Made by a program: the position numbers and the translations under genes. A stretch of DNA of 64,000 bases from Cloeon dipterum (taxonomy: Eukaryota; Arthropoda; Insecta; Ephemeroptera; Baetidae): NCBI RefSeq assembly GCF_949628265.1, contig NC_088787.1, forward strand, positions 14,188,501 to 14,252,500. The letters run 5' to 3'. This document shows positions 1 through 12,700 of this stretch, one piece after another (positions within the stretch are counted from its first letter, which is position 1; each line of letters opens with the position of its first letter). Below the pieces are notes generated by a model, which saw only the letters and a program-made list of their open reading frames with translations, was not told the origin of the DNA and searched no databases.

Positions 1-3000
1 CAAAATTAGAGTCTGCCTGCTGCACCCGCAACCGCAAAGCAAATTGCCGCGTACTTCGTTACGTATGAACGATACGACCACCTGAGCCATGGACGCAATA
101 ACGTCGAGAACGAAATTGCGAAGCGACGCACGGTTCTAACGAGCCTTCAGTTAAAGGGATTGGCCTTGAGTACAGTGGGAACCACGAAACTGAAGTTGTT
201 GTAATAAGAGAGGAAGGCTGTGATTTTATATTAATTTATTTACTATCTATGATTTCCACTGATGCAATTACTGCATATTTTTCCCAGCCGTATAGAAAGC
301 GGTAAACTATTTGTAACCACATGACAACTTTGTGGTTTCAACTGTCGAAAAAAATTCAGGCTGAACAGTACCCTGCTGTTTCAGAAATATTTTGCTATCG
401 TGTGATAAGTCTGAAGTGCCCACCCAACTGTTGTGAATATTAGCAGCTTACAGCCAGAAAATACCGCCGTGTTAGGACTTTTACGTTATGTATATTCGGG
501 AATAAATAATGCTACGAAAATTACAAGCTGATATGATAATGCCGACACGCAGGACAACATTATTATTCTTTGGGGATCTGTTGAAGGTGATAACCGATAT
601 ATTTATTGCTCCTTCTCAGGGTCATTGATTTGGAAAGCTTTAGTTTTATTAATGTTTATTGTTCATGATTCCAAATATTACAGTCAAAGAAGTGTGTGCA
701 AATTTTATGATGCAGAGGGCCTCCAATAATAATTGCTAATTACTATTTAGCAAAAATTAGATATACAAAAACAGAGCATGCCGTAACAATTCTTCAAATT
801 GTTTGACGGTCAACCGGAGGCCAGAGCAATCTTAGCAGCTTAAAAAGGAATTATTTCTCAAATTATTATTTCAGGGTGCTGCAGCTCCAAGTCTTTTTTT
901 CTCGGAAGTCAAAACAACGCAATATTGAACAAGACTGGTATTCTAAATTTAGTTTCGTGTAGAGAAACTGCAACGCCAGTCGGGGCTACAAAGTAAAAAT
1001 TGCCTTGGGAGACGCACTGGAGGGAGGCAATTCGGGAGAACGCAAAATGACGCGAGTCTGGTGCTGCAGCCTAATGTAACTTTGGCGAACACAAAAAGGA
1101 TGTTGGCTGCGAGCGAAATCAATAGCGCGCGGTGGCAAGTGATACCGACTGGTTCACCATTGATCTTAAAGTCACCTTGCTGGCCTAAATCGCTCTCTGC
1201 TTTCCGCGACTTAATCGAGCGGCTAGACGCTACACTACACACGCCGTCCGCTAATAAAAGTGCTCTTTCATTTTAAAAATACACCTTGAGGCTGGGAATC
1301 CATAATTTTGGGTGTATCTGTGTCAAATTAAAAAGAGGGAAAAACACACTAGCCCCAATTAAAAGTTTTATTCAAATCGCTTTCATATAATCTCAAGGTT
1401 CAGCTCACTTTTTACAACAACAGTTAAGGTAGAGAATTGCACGATTTAAGTATGAAATTTTATGTCCCAAGTTCAAGTTATTTTGAAATTGAAAGCACAG
1501 GCTGAGGTACTAAAAGGTTTAAAGTAACGTTGCACAGAATATTTGTGAAAAAAATCCTTTTTAACTTTACCTGAAACACTATCTAAAGCAAAAAGCCTCA
1601 AAGATTTCCCAGGTTGGCCGAAATCAAGCCAAAAAACAGGTATTTTTTTTTTTTCAAGAAAAAGGGCAAAATCTGATATTTAACTGTTCCTCGGTTCTGA
1701 TTTCACTATATTGTAGAGACAAACTGTAGCTCAATTTTACAAAAAATAAACCCAATGAACTACTTGCTAGGGTCAACATTGCAAAATTTTCGTAATAATT
1801 GTTGGTCAGTTAAGCTCTACTTTAATTGTATCTAGGGTTTAATAAAACGCGCCTCAGTAAGTAGCCTGTATTTCATTTCCCCGCGATGAAACTTAAACAA
1901 GAACCAGAGAAATTAAATAAAATCTGAGCGTTAAATTTGGGTAACATTCTAGAACTTTCTGGTCTTGCTACCGAGATTGATTTTTAAGGCTGCATATATA
2001 ATCAACCATGGTGATATTTAGGCCGTATCAGCTATTATAACACTTTTTGGAGAGCGAAAAAGCTGATTCCTTCATGCGAAGCTGCATGTTGGTAATGTTT
2101 GTTGAACGATTATTAGTACCAAGTTGTAAGCTGATAAGAGCGCCGAAGCTGTACAAAAAGTATGAGTGTTTCGGCGCCGTCCTTGACTGCCTCAATTATT
2201 TTACCTTTTTGGGGTGGTGGCTGGTGGGAGTGGAGTAAACCGTCTGCCTCATTTTTAAGCGCCACGTCCTTGAGCTAAATTTGAATTGTTGCAAAGTTTG
2301 TTGGGATTGAATTGAACCCTAAATAATCATTTAATTCTTCGGAGCTACGTAATATTTTAGGTTTCATTGTCTTGTTTTTTCATCAACGAATTAATCTCAA
2401 CAATAGAATTAAAAAATAAGTTAAGAGTTTCTTCCTCAGGGAGAGTTTTCTTTTTCATAATTATATTATATTAATATACGAGTTAATAAATAAAATTAAG
2501 TTACCAGAAATTTTTACTGAAAGGGAAAACTGCTCTTTACGGTTAATTCTCTATACGAAAGAAAGTATTTTCTTTGGGAAGCTCTTGAAATATTTCCTTT
2601 TGGCACGTGTATTATTTTGAAGAGTTGACAGTAAATCAATGGCTGTGCCATGTGGAGTTCAAGTGACTTCTGCATTAGTCAAATTTTTGCAAGCACAGCA
2701 CTAAGCATTTCTTGCATTTTTCGTCATTAGTACGTACTGCTTTCAAATTTAACTAATTGATATTTGAAATCTTCCAAAACACGAGCACATAATAGTGTTC
2801 TTAAATTAAAATGGCAAACTCATCCTCCCAGCAAGATGATAGTGTTAGTTTGATAGGTGATAATAATTGAATTATTGTTCTTTCAGTAAAAAAAAGAAAA
2901 ATATTATCTGATTTTTTTTCAAAATTGATATTATTTAGTTTGCAGTCTAAACTGTTGTGCTATTTTCATGGTGTCAAGGTAAATTAAAGCTATGTATTCT

Positions 3001-3328
3001 ATGTATTTTAATTTTAGTCCAAATAAAAATGATCGAGTACAACTTCACGCTGAGTAACCAGCAGCTAGTTTAAAGGGTGATTTTTTTAAGTGGGACTGAT
3101 TTAAGAGTATTTTGTGGAAATATTTTTCTTCCACCACAAATATGATATTTCGACAATTTACTTAGTGAACAAACAAGCACACTATCAGGAGAAAAAATTC
3201 CTGCCTTAAGTGCAGACTTTTTATGTACATACATAGTTTCAAAAATAAACAGTAGAGTATGTATCTACAAAATATTTGGGAGAGAAGCAAAAAAACCTTA
3301 ATAAAAATAAATGAAAATATCGTCATAC
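1..3328. other. No gene recognised (intron or intergenic)
   Basis: I recognise no protein family here on either strand. Short open frames near 949-1276 overlap on both strands and match nothing I know. Because the proline dehydrogenase exon at 3329-3616 reads leftward and its next exon is not visible, most of this stretch is probably the first intron of that gene. The sequence is AT-rich with homopolymer runs, for example around 1640-1660. Confidence 0.5.
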
Positions 3329-3616
3329 CTGCATGTTGTTCTCGACGAGGTAGTTCGAGGAACAAAGGGTGTAGACGATGTACGCCCTGATGATTTCCCA
3401 TGTCGTTTTGCTTTTGAAAGCAGCCCGGCAGTCGGTGAAACTCTGGTCAAGGGGGTCGCGGGGTGGATTCTCGTCCGACTTGGGGTTGACGGCAGCCTCT
3501 ACGTTGATGGCATGCGTCGACTTGAAAGTAGTCGGCACAAACTTAATCAAGGGGGTGTTGGATGCGAGCTTTTTGGTCGTGCAAATTCTCTGCGAGACAA
3601 TCCGCAAGTACGCCAT
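3329..3616 (-). CDS. PRODH: Proline dehydrogenase, first coding exon only
   Basis: One 96-codon exon of mitochondrial proline dehydrogenase (sluggish-A in Drosophila), the flavoenzyme that oxidises proline to pyrroline-5-carboxylate. It opens with ATG at 3616 and an arginine- and threonine-rich stretch lacking acidic residues, as expected of a mitochondrial presequence. The diagnostic part is the end: DPLDQSFTD, then AAFKSKTTWEIIRAY, then LCSSNYLVENNMQ, a well-known conserved block at the start of the PRODH domain. It ends in phase 0 at a good donor (CAG followed by GTATGA on the minus strand). The later exons carrying the TIM-barrel catalytic domain are not found between 1 and 3328, so they lie beyond the left edge after an intron of more than 3.3 kb. 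An upstream in-frame ATG five codons earlier is possible. Confidence 0.85.
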
Positions 3617-4536
3617 TGGACAAGGAAGCACCGATGAAAATTAATGAAAATGCGACGATGTGTTCAATCGGGGGTCGACGTTCGCTAATTCAATGTTTCC
3701 GGTGAGTTTTTTGACGGCGAAAGCACAAGAGTGCGGCGGCAGCGTCAGTACAGCAACCTGAGCGTACGGTCGTCAATGAAACTTGATGTCAGATCACTGG
3801 CTCGTGCTTGCCTTTTGCCTTGCCTCCTCTAGAATTTGCTCGGGGTTCGGGATCGGGTAGGGAGTGGGACAAAAGAGGCGTGTACTGATTTACCCCGGGG
3901 CCATGTTGCCGGCAGCTCCCAATTTTCTTATTTAAATTTAATTTATCATGAAAAAGCTAAGTCCTATTCAGAATACCTCCGAATGAGTGGCATCTATAAT
4001 AAAATTTAATAATTTACATCATTAAGCTCTTAACACGAAATAATAAAGTACATCAAAAGGTCGAGAGCCCAATCTGGCATCGTTGTTGCGCTGACAAATA
4101 ATAGTACTTTATTTCCGATATTTCATCTGATAGGCGTTCTAAGGGGATTCTGTTGACAAGATATGATTATTCAAACTTTCCCTTAAAATTTGATACCCTC
4201 TTAAGAAAATTAAAACCCTTAAATGTCAATATTGATCGCTACAGCCGCATTCATAATGCATTTTTTATAATGAACTGTAGTGTTTGACGTCATCGAAACA
4301 CTTCACTCCTATTGGTCAAAATAGGGGGTGTGTGAAGCTGCGCTGCGAGCCATGCGGAGTATGATCTGCGTCTGCGGATTGACTTGACCAGACTTGACTC
4401 ATGTCAGTCTTCTGTCTTCAGCAGTCTTCAGCCGGATAACTTCATTTGTATTTGTAAACAGATGGTTGTGCAGGAGGTTGTGAACTTGTGGATCGCTCAT
4501 TTTTTCGATTTTGAGTGATTGGAAAGAAATTTTGCG
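3617..4536. other. Intergenic region between divergent genes
   Basis: This lies between the leftward proline dehydrogenase exon and the rightward gene near 4.9 kb, so it should hold promoters for both. I see no unambiguous TATA box. A stretch at about 4375-4440 repeats a short cagtctt / gactt word several times but has no clear structure. Confidence 0.4.
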
Positions 4537-4852
4537 ATGTCAACTGCTAAAATTATTTTTATAGACACCACAGGCCGCCGTAGTGTGGCTTTAGTTTCAG
4601 AAAAACAGTGTATTCCTGATAAAACTAAGTCAAAATTGAATCCCCAAGGCATTGTCAACCATACTGAAAATGGCTATTTCGTAGCTCGAAGAAAGCTGTG
4701 CATTGTTTTGAACTCGTACACGTTTCATTTCTTCATGCAAACATTATTGAGGTCTCAAAACTATCGTACAGTTTGGCTAGACTACGTCAGTCGTCACTAC
4801 TGTCACAAAAATCTTCTTGCATTTGAGATTCTACCAACTATTTTCTTCCTAG

Positions 4853-5337
4853 ACAAAGCTTGGTACAGTATAATACGTTTTGTAATGTTTCCAGTAGCAT
4901 TGCTGCTAACTATGGTATTTACAGGGGCCGTAGAATGGAATATTTAGCAAGAGAAAGAGAAGAAGTTGAGCACGCATTCTCTTGGCTTTCAACCTTGGGA
5001 GGAGCGTTTTCTGCGCTTGGAGACAACTACGGTCACTGTGTAAGTTATGGGAAAATCAAATGAGAAACTCTAAATTTCTTTGTATTCTGTTCTTCAGGCT
5101 GTGATGGCAGGGAAAATTTCTTGGGCTCAGCTGAGGCTTGCTATTCGCATGGGAGACCCCATTATGAAGTCGCGCTGCTATTTATTTCTAGCAATTAGTA
5201 TTGCTCAGCAAGGACACTTACGAAAAGCAAAGAACATTGTGCGACTAGTCCAACAGTCCCAGCCATGTTTGGTCTCAATTTGTCAGGGTGTTAGTGCTCA
5301 CTTCTACAGGCTGAAAATGACAAGGAGTGGATCATGA
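4853..5337 (+). CDS. Conserved animal protein of unknown function
   Basis: Two joined exons are clear: one ending at 5039 (donor GTAAGT) and one at 5098-5337. Together they encode AANYGIYRG, EYLAREREEVEHAFSWLSTL, GGAFSALGDNYGHC, then AVMAGKISWAQL, RMGDPIMKSRCYLFLAISI and a final CQGVSAHF. I recall this pattern from a family of small, mostly helical animal proteins with no assigned function (I believe Pfam DUF4807, from memory only). The N-terminus is unresolved. The strong polypyrimidine acceptor ending at 4852 would start the exon at 4853, with the start codon in an upstream exon. A 142-codon open frame from 4519 overlaps it in another frame and does not join cleanly; its in-frame ATG at 4537 is a weak start candidate. 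The last residues may be altered by one more intron. Confidence 0.6.
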
Positions 5338-5874
5338 TCACGTTTGACTACTCTCAAATTAAACATTTTGATCAACTTGTGGAATATTTTTATTGGATCA
5401 CAAACCTATGTGAAGGACAAGATGTGCCTCAACTCTGCCACAAACCATACTGTAGAAAAATCGAATTTGCATTTCACATTCATAGGCACTGAAAATGAAT
5501 TCAAATGTGGTTGCAAGTTTAGAATGACTCGGTTTAATTGTACTTCATTAAATTCTTTAAGTTACTAAATAAAAACCCCCAATCCTAATCATCCGGATTT
5601 TATTTTGAACAACCATAATGAGGCCCGCCTCCCTGCAATATTGAAATCATTTAAAAATAGCCCTTCATGATATTATCTCGGATCTTGAAGGTCACTAATG
5701 GCTGCTTTAGCGCCTTGCAGATTGCGATAAATATTTGCAATATAGCAACAATCAGTTCAGAATAACGTGGAATGTGCAATAACTTCACAAATTATTAAAG
5801 ATTTTAAAGCTACAACATTAAATTGCTGTTTGTCAAAGAATTAAAGTTCATAAAACACCAAGATTGATCCCTTA
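5338..5874. other. Intergenic, nothing recognised
   Basis: AT-rich sequence downstream of the small conserved gene, probably including its 3' untranslated region (a loose AATAAA lies near 5566). No coding similarity was seen on either strand. Confidence 0.4.
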
Positions 5875-6114
5875 CAGTTGGACTTCGCTTTTGATTTGGC
5901 GCGAAAAATAGATTGATTTATCGGAGTAAACTCATCACGTCAATATTTTACGAGTCGTTGGTCGCGCTGCTGCAAGTACCGCTGAAACTCGCGCTAAATC
6001 GTGTTCCCGCGGTACTCGCAGCGCGTCCCACGATTCAAATATATTATTACTAATATTATGTGTTTATGTCAAGGAACCTTTCTGTGGACGCAAAATCAAA
6101 AGCGAAATCCTACT
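5875..6114. mobile_element. Mariner-like MITE, about 240 bases
   Basis: The two ends are inverted copies of each other. The left end reads GGACTTCGCTTTTGATTTGG from 5880, and the right end, read on the minus strand from 6110, gives GGATTTCGCTTTTGATTTTG (18 of 20 identical). Both ends are flanked by TA (5873-5874 and 6115-6116), the target duplication of Tc1/mariner elements. A second inverted repeat inside (gtaccgc near 5976 and gcggtac near 6013, each flanked by cgcgctg-like sequence) lets the centre fold into its own hairpin. There is no coding capacity, so it is non-autonomous. The exact terminal bases are uncertain by one or two. Confidence 0.6.
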
Positions 6115-6503
6115 TAAACGAACCTAAATTCTCAAAACAATTAAGAGATACTCACACTTCGGGAAAAGACGTTCATAAAAGCATCAAAAACCAATAAAAT
6201 CATAAAACTAGAAAAATTATTTTCTGAACAAATATCCAGCAAGATTGAGTATGAACTAAACGTGAAATTTTCTATCAACGCCAACTCCCTGATTTTATTA
6301 TCTACTTCATCTAGATGCACTCATTATTTGGAGCATGCATCTCCAAAACTTGTTAAATTAAATGTTATTTTATTTTTTAAAGTATCCTTTTGGTTTGTGA
6401 TGTTAGTGTCTGGCATAAGCGCGAATATTTCAAAATTATTTTGATGCAGTGATAATTTCTTAACTATCGTAAACGTTAATAATATTGTGAGTTAAGTTAT
6501 AAA

Positions 6504-6653
6504 ATGATTGATGGCAAGAAACTTAAATGGCTTGTTAACTCTTCTCCTCTACAGGACAAACTAGAAAAATATTTGGATGCAGTCAGAAACCTTCAACGTA
6601 AATCAAAAATAAAAATTCAATTCAGAAGGCTTGTAAATACAAGATCACAATAA
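6504..6653 (+). CDS. Possible small ORF of 49 codons, unrecognised
   Basis: This is an ATG-started, lysine- and arginine-rich open frame ending at TAA, of the kind MIDGKKLKWLVNSS then DKLEKYLDAVRNLQRKSKIK. It has an internal acceptor-like sequence (tctcctctacag) before DKLEK, so it could instead be a single exon of something larger. I know no homologue and it may be chance. It lies in the gap between the MITE and the SLC17 gene, where nothing else is visible. Confidence 0.15.
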   Translation: MIDGKKLKWLVNSSPLQDKLEKYLDAVRNLQRKSKIKIQFRRLVNTRSQ

Positions 6654-6765
6654 TAGGTGCTCCTGTCACATGTAAAACTTAATTTTTGAGCAGTACTTGT
6701 TCATACCAGATGAACACTAAGTACATTTAAGATAAAAGATGAAATGAGGAAAGTTTTGGAAATTT

Positions 6766-8879
6766 TCACTTCTCTTTGGGCTCAGATGAACTACTCTTTT
6801 GCCTCTCATCCACATTTAATAACTGAAGCGGTGTGTTAGTGTCGTCTTGCTGCATTGGTGGCTTACTGTCGGGATAATTCCACGCTTGAACCTCATCAGT
6901 GCCATAGATTTGGAACATGAAATATGTGCTGACAGAAACGATGGCAGTGACTGCGAACACGATTCGCCATTGCTCCAGGCTTTGATTCTCCTTCAGAAGG
7001 AAGCCAGCAACAATGGGCGAAAGAAAGCTAGCAGACATGTGAATGGTTTGTGCAAAGGCCAAGATGGGGCCAGCAAGATTCGGCGCAATGTCTACGATGC
7101 TCGCCATGGCACCTGCATAGGCTGCCGTGATGCAGCTAACCGCTATAAACCAAACCACCAGAATGGGCACAATGTTGCAGCCCAGGTATCCAATCAGAAC
7201 GCAGATCAGCCCAGGCACAACTTGCGCTATAGCGGTGTTCATCTTTCGGACATTTTTCAACGACATCACGTTTTTGGTGACTATCACATCAGCGAGGTAG
7301 CAGAAGATAACAGATGTGACATAGCTTAGCAGGAACGGCGCCCCGTTGAGAAGACCGTTTGTCTGAATGGAAAAGCCCAGCACCGTTTTCATGTACAGTG
7401 GACCTGTAAATAAAAGATTTAATTAAGTAACATTCCACATGTCCAGTCTTAATTCCGATTGAACACAAAAAGTGAAAGTTGTCTTGTTTACCTGATATTA
7501 TAAAAGTGTAGCTGACCCAAATACGCCCGAAGGTGGTGATGCCAATAGCCCAAACAGGCAGGGACTTGAACAATTCTTTCCAAGGCACCGGCAGTCCCTT
7601 GCCTTTCACCACTGTCTCTCCCAGGCTAACTTCAATGTAGCTTCTTTCGTAAGGCGTAATACGGGGATGCACAGCAGGGGTGTCATATGCCAGCAGGAAC
7701 CAGAATATGCACCACGTGAAACCCAAGCTTCCAGTCACGTAGAAAACAACCCTCCATCCAAAATTGGCGATGAGCCAACCACAAAGAGGGTAGGTCAAAC
7801 CAATTCCGAAACTAAAACCTTGAAATGATGACATGAACCTGCTCCTCTCGCTCGGTGGGATCCATCTTCCTGCCATTGCATACATGGCTGGCCATGTCAA
7901 GCCTGATGCGAATCCTTGGACAGACCTAAAATTTTGAGAAAAAAAACGTAGTTTGTTGGGCCATAGCGAGTCCTGTAGTTTTAATTTAAACAATATTTAT
8001 AGCAAAATAGCTCAATAGACGCCTTAACGTTTTTAAAAATTTTGAAAACAGAAAAAAGGTAAACAAATTTAAATTATTTTACACTAGCTACTCTGGTTGT
8101 TTTCCTAACTGTTGTTTGATGAAGTGGTAAGTTAAGATAACTTTATTGGGTGTCAATTTAAACTATTAAACAATAAAATACTAAACAAGTCAAAAAGAGC
8201 TGAAAATACTAATTGCTTTTATTTTAAACTCATGATAAAACTCATCAGGATTTTAGTATTGGAATAATTAATAGTAGTGGTCTGTTAAATTAAGCAAAAT
8301 TGTGCTCAGCCCTATTTTCAATATCGTATTCAAACTTTAAATAATATATTTTTGAGATGAGCTTTCTCACCTTACAAATATGACTGCAGCAAAGTGGATA
8401 TCAGTTGCAAGAGGAATAGAAATAGATCCAATGGCAGTGACGAGTTGCGAGTAACCAAACACCGTCTTGGGGCCCAACTTTTGGGTGAGGTATCCGCCCA
8501 ATATTTGAGACATTACGTAACACCAATAAAAGGAGCTGATTATAGTTGACTGAATGGTGCTGTCCCAGTCCAGGTCTCCTTCTTCATAGTTTGGTCGTCC
8601 AGAATCTTCATCTTCAGTGACGTTCGTTTGAGTGTAACAGTAAAGTTCGGTCGAGGAATCATCAGTGGCGTTCCGGACAGGGTGGCGCACCATGGCGATG
8701 ATGGCCAAGTTAATGTCATTTCGCATGACAAAACTGACGAGGAACCCAGAAAAAGAGAGCAGGTACAGAACGGCCCTGGCTGGGATGAGAGCCTGCAGAC
8801 GACGGAATGACCATGTTGGGAATTGCTTATAGGTCGGGTCCCTGCCGTCGATTGAGATCTCCAAGGGTTCTTGATCCAT
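6766..8879 (-). CDS. SLC17-family anion/phosphate cotransporter (MFS)
   Basis: Three exons on the minus strand, 8879-8371, 7925-7492 and 7403-6766, join in phase to 526 residues, the usual SLC17 length. The family includes sialin, vesicular glutamate transporters and insect 'putative inorganic phosphate cotransporters'. Residues about 31-64 form the first membrane helix (RAVLYLL, MRNDINLAIIAMV). The loop after it has two glycosylation sites, N70-A-T and N86-V-T, typical of SLC17 between helices 1 and 2. GGYLTQKLGPKTVFG follows helix 2 as in the family signature. Exon 2 has GLTWPAMYAMAGRWIPPSERSRF, matching the conserved ER(S) segment, and exon 3 has the last helices and a hydrophilic tail. 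The substrate cannot be told from sequence. Intron 1 (445 bases) holds nothing recognisable. Confidence 0.9.
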
Positions 8880-9752
8880 CTTTTCTTCCTATCACAGTCA
8901 ACTTGAGTTGGGTCCAATATTTTGTCTGCAATAATAATAATTCGAAAACATGAGAGAAAAACACTTTGTATACATGAAAGCTGCTCAAGAGCAAAGTACT
9001 GTAACACAGCGTTCTAATAAAATTGTAAGATCTGATAAAAGAGTGCGTGTGTTTGAGCAGCAAAAGCAAAACTATATCATGCAAACCTTTATACGTTCAG
9101 CAAGCGCTGGCAGCCTGCACTTCTGTGTATCTCTCGACGGTTAGTTTTTCAATAAACATCTTTATCTTGTTGAATGCGTCTACGTCGTTCTCACAAGTAG
9201 TTTTTTCACCCCGAAAAGAATCACGAAAGTCAGCGAAAAATATGCACACACTTCATGCAACGTGCATGCGTATTCAGTCTCTGCGACTGCACAGCGCTCA
9301 ATCTATCAGCCTGAATGCTGCTATGTTGAACATTTCGACCCGTTTTCTCCCCACTGTCACTATCATTGTTTTGGGTTATGGGTAGACCGGGGAGTGGAAG
9401 GAGACTTGCAAACGCCGTCTTGGTATTATCATTAATATGTACTATATTTTGCGCATTTTCGCTTTCCCGTTGAATATATCAATGCAGTTTTTTACATTTG
9501 TTGCAGTGCAAAGAATCTGGTGTGCATGCTTTGACTAATTTAAGCAAGTTCTTGCTCATCAATGCAACTCATTTTCTACAACACCCGAAGTGAAAGGGAG
9601 TTTAGAGAGGGTGGAGGAGCGGGGGATTTAAATTATTATTGAGAAAACACCTGCCTCCGGCAATGACAGCTTCTTAAGGAAATTCTCAAGATACATCTGT
9701 CTTGATATTTCCTCTTTTAAGTGCATATCAGTGGTTGCTGCAGCTAAAAACA
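8880..9752. other. Divergent intergenic region
   Basis: This separates the leftward SLC17 gene from the rightward Serendipity-alpha-like gene, so it should contain the promoters and 5' untranslated sequence of both. No coding exon or repeat is convincing. A 112-codon open frame at 9047-9385 has no recognisable content. Confidence 0.4.
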
Positions 9753-12700
9753 ATGGAGCAACAGATTAAATCTGTAAAACTCTATCAAATTTGGAAATCA
9801 ATCAACCTAAAGGTGTGTTATTAGAATTCGTAATTTTGTATGTATGTGCATACCAGGTTGCATAGCAAAATGATCATCTAATAATATTAAAATACATAAC
9901 ATACTCTTGAAATTAATTAGCATGTTTTTGTTGCAGGTCAAAAACATTGATCTGAACATAGTTCAGAAGGTCGAGAACGAATTGAATGACAATAATTTTG
10001 CGAACGAGAGGGAATCAAATCTCTTGGAAACCATCGACTCCCTACATGACAGACCGGCGAAGTCTTCGGTTTGTTGAAGATTTAAAATCTGTCTTAACAT
10101 TATTTTTTTATACTTAATTGAAATTTCTCATTCTCGCCTTGACTCTTCGAACTAAGCGTGCATGCTGTGCAGATGTCAACATTATTTATACTAAATGTTT
10201 AACCTGTTGCAGGACGTGTTTCCTCGCGTATTTAGTGCGTACCAAGCTTTATGCCTTGCCATATTAAAACAAGAAAAAGAAAGAAACAGTAAATTAGAGG
10301 ATGCGTTCAAGCAGTGTCGAAGGTTGACGCTCAATCTAAAACTTCCTGCAAGCCACAACATTGCTGGTTTGAAAGAGCTTGTACAGGCTTACAAAAAAGT
10401 CGTACATGCCCTTTTGAAGACAGCTGATGGTTTAAGGCCAAAGGACAAAGGCCGACACATCCTCCTTGCGGACCAAATCAACGCAAGCCTTGAACTGCTC
10501 ATCAAAGCAATTGCTACATTTGAAGGGGACCAGAAAAATTCTAGCAAGACAACTCAAGTATTTTAAATTTTCTGTCAAGATTTGGCATGTTAATTATATT
10601 TTATCAGACTGCAACTGAGTATGTTCTTGGACGACTCCTTTGGTGCGTCAAAGATACGAATTTTGACGAGGACGCCAATGATTGCGGACAGTTTTTGGAA
10701 GTGATGGATGAAGTTTTAGATGCATTGGAGGGGAATAGTAAAAGTGATAATCAAATGATTTACCCTTCCTAACATTCTCTTTGATAGGCTCCTCAAACCC
10801 TGACGTAGGAAAGCTCAAAAGTACGTGTCAAACCTTGCTCACCCATGCTATGTCCGTTGCTCACGTAGCTCTCCAGCAAGACTGTCAAGATATATTTTAT
10901 ATCAGCCAGAAGGTATAGTTGTCCAGTTAGCGAATTTGCCGTTAAAGTAAACGTTTTACTTATAATCTAGGTTCTGAGTAGGGCTGAGTCATTGTGCAAG
11001 GAAGAATCTGCAAATCTGATAAGTCTTCAACTGGGGGCGCTTGCCGACAATCTTCTGCAGCTTGAGATAGTCGTCAACAATGCGTTGCTTAGACTTGTGC
11101 TTGAAGTCGGCTATTTAAATATTATTCCTTTTTCTCTGTAATTTTAAACTACGGCTCCCTAGGTTTTTGCTGATGTTGATGCTTCCATTGCGAAACTTAC
11201 GACTGCTGATAAAGATTCTGGAGACTTTGAGAAGCGAGTCTCTGATTTTGACATGTATGTTGACAGAGTTATGCAAATCGGTCTGTTTGCTATAGCTTGC
11301 AGCAGCGACGTGAAAAGTAAACTTGTCTATTTTTTGCATTCTACAGATAATTATAAAGACCTCGTTTTTCAGGAGTGTCTAGTGTGCGGAGCTGCTTGGC
11401 TAGCATTGAAAGCTTGGAACCAGAATTTGTTCCCTCTGTGCAAGCAATGGTGTCTGGTAAAGGAGATGCAGAACTGGTCAAGTTTTTTGAAAATCATTGG
11501 AAGAATGAGGTTAGACGTTTGGAGACCCTTTTGGATCAGTTGATCGATCCTGCTGCGTTTGCTCAGGTAATTTATCGGGAATCTGGTATTCCAATTAGAT
11601 TTTCTTTAAATTAAAATGTGTTAAACAGATTGTAGCCACTCAAGTAACTGCCCTTCAGTCATCAACATTGACAGCTCCAAAATTGGTGCTCTGCGCTTCA
11701 AAGCTCCGCAATTTGATTTCCCACCTTGATGCAGTTGAACTGGACCTGAGCTCTGAGTTGATTAAAAAGTTTGACTTTTGTAAGCACTTGATGTTCAACA
11801 TTGCAATAATTTATAATGCGTGATTTTAAATTAGACTTGGCTGAACTGCGTGCAGCTTTGGAACAGCCACCTTGCGACAAGTGGGAGAGGAGAGTGCTTG
11901 AAAGAGCGCGCCTGCTGAGTAAATCAGTTCAAGTCATCGCCCAAGAGCTTGTTGACCATTCAATCACTGTTGAATCTCACTGGGTAATCAAATACTGGTT
12001 TGATTGTATTTAATGTTTATAAGGCGAATTCTTCAGAGTGAATCTCAAACCCAGACAAAAACAGCTTCAATCCCAACGGAGGATGAGATTATACCTGAGG
12101 AGGAACCTGCTGGACCTCGCAATTCGCTCAACCCATCCTTCCCTGAGAGTGTCAGAGATTTGCCACTGGACATTACTGAATCTTGCAGAGGTTTATTAAT
12201 AACAATTCACTAATCGAAGCCACCAACAGATAGCGCTACCACATTCTTTCAATTTTAAGGCAGATTTGTTGCGTTTTAGGATTCAATCCTGCTGCTGAGT
12301 ATTCAGAATATTCAAAATAATTTACATTGGTGTGCTGAAAACCTAAATCGGTTTGGCATATTTCCGTAAAAACGTGAAAAACATCTATTGAAATTAAAAA
12401 TCCAGACGTTTTTAGGGAGATTTACTAAACTGATTTTTGTTTTCAGCAAATCAAAAGTAATCAGGATCGAGTCTGAAATCGCAGCGGAAGTGTCTTAAAA
12501 TCAAAAGTAGCTGTTGGCTGTTGACGGCTTTAGACAACATGGGCTTTCACAGCAAATGTTAAATTACCATCAATAAATGGCTAATATTAGTATTTAATAT
12601 TTCAGGAACAAATTTTGAGCCTATTATAATGGCTGGCAAACTGATGAACAAGGAACGAAATATGATGTACAAGACGCCGCAGCAGGGCAAAACTCCTTTG

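Noticed and set aside
6847-7329. A 160-codon plus-strand open frame opposite the SLC17 gene
   Set aside because: It lies wholly within exon 3 of the transporter on the other strand and its translation resembles nothing.
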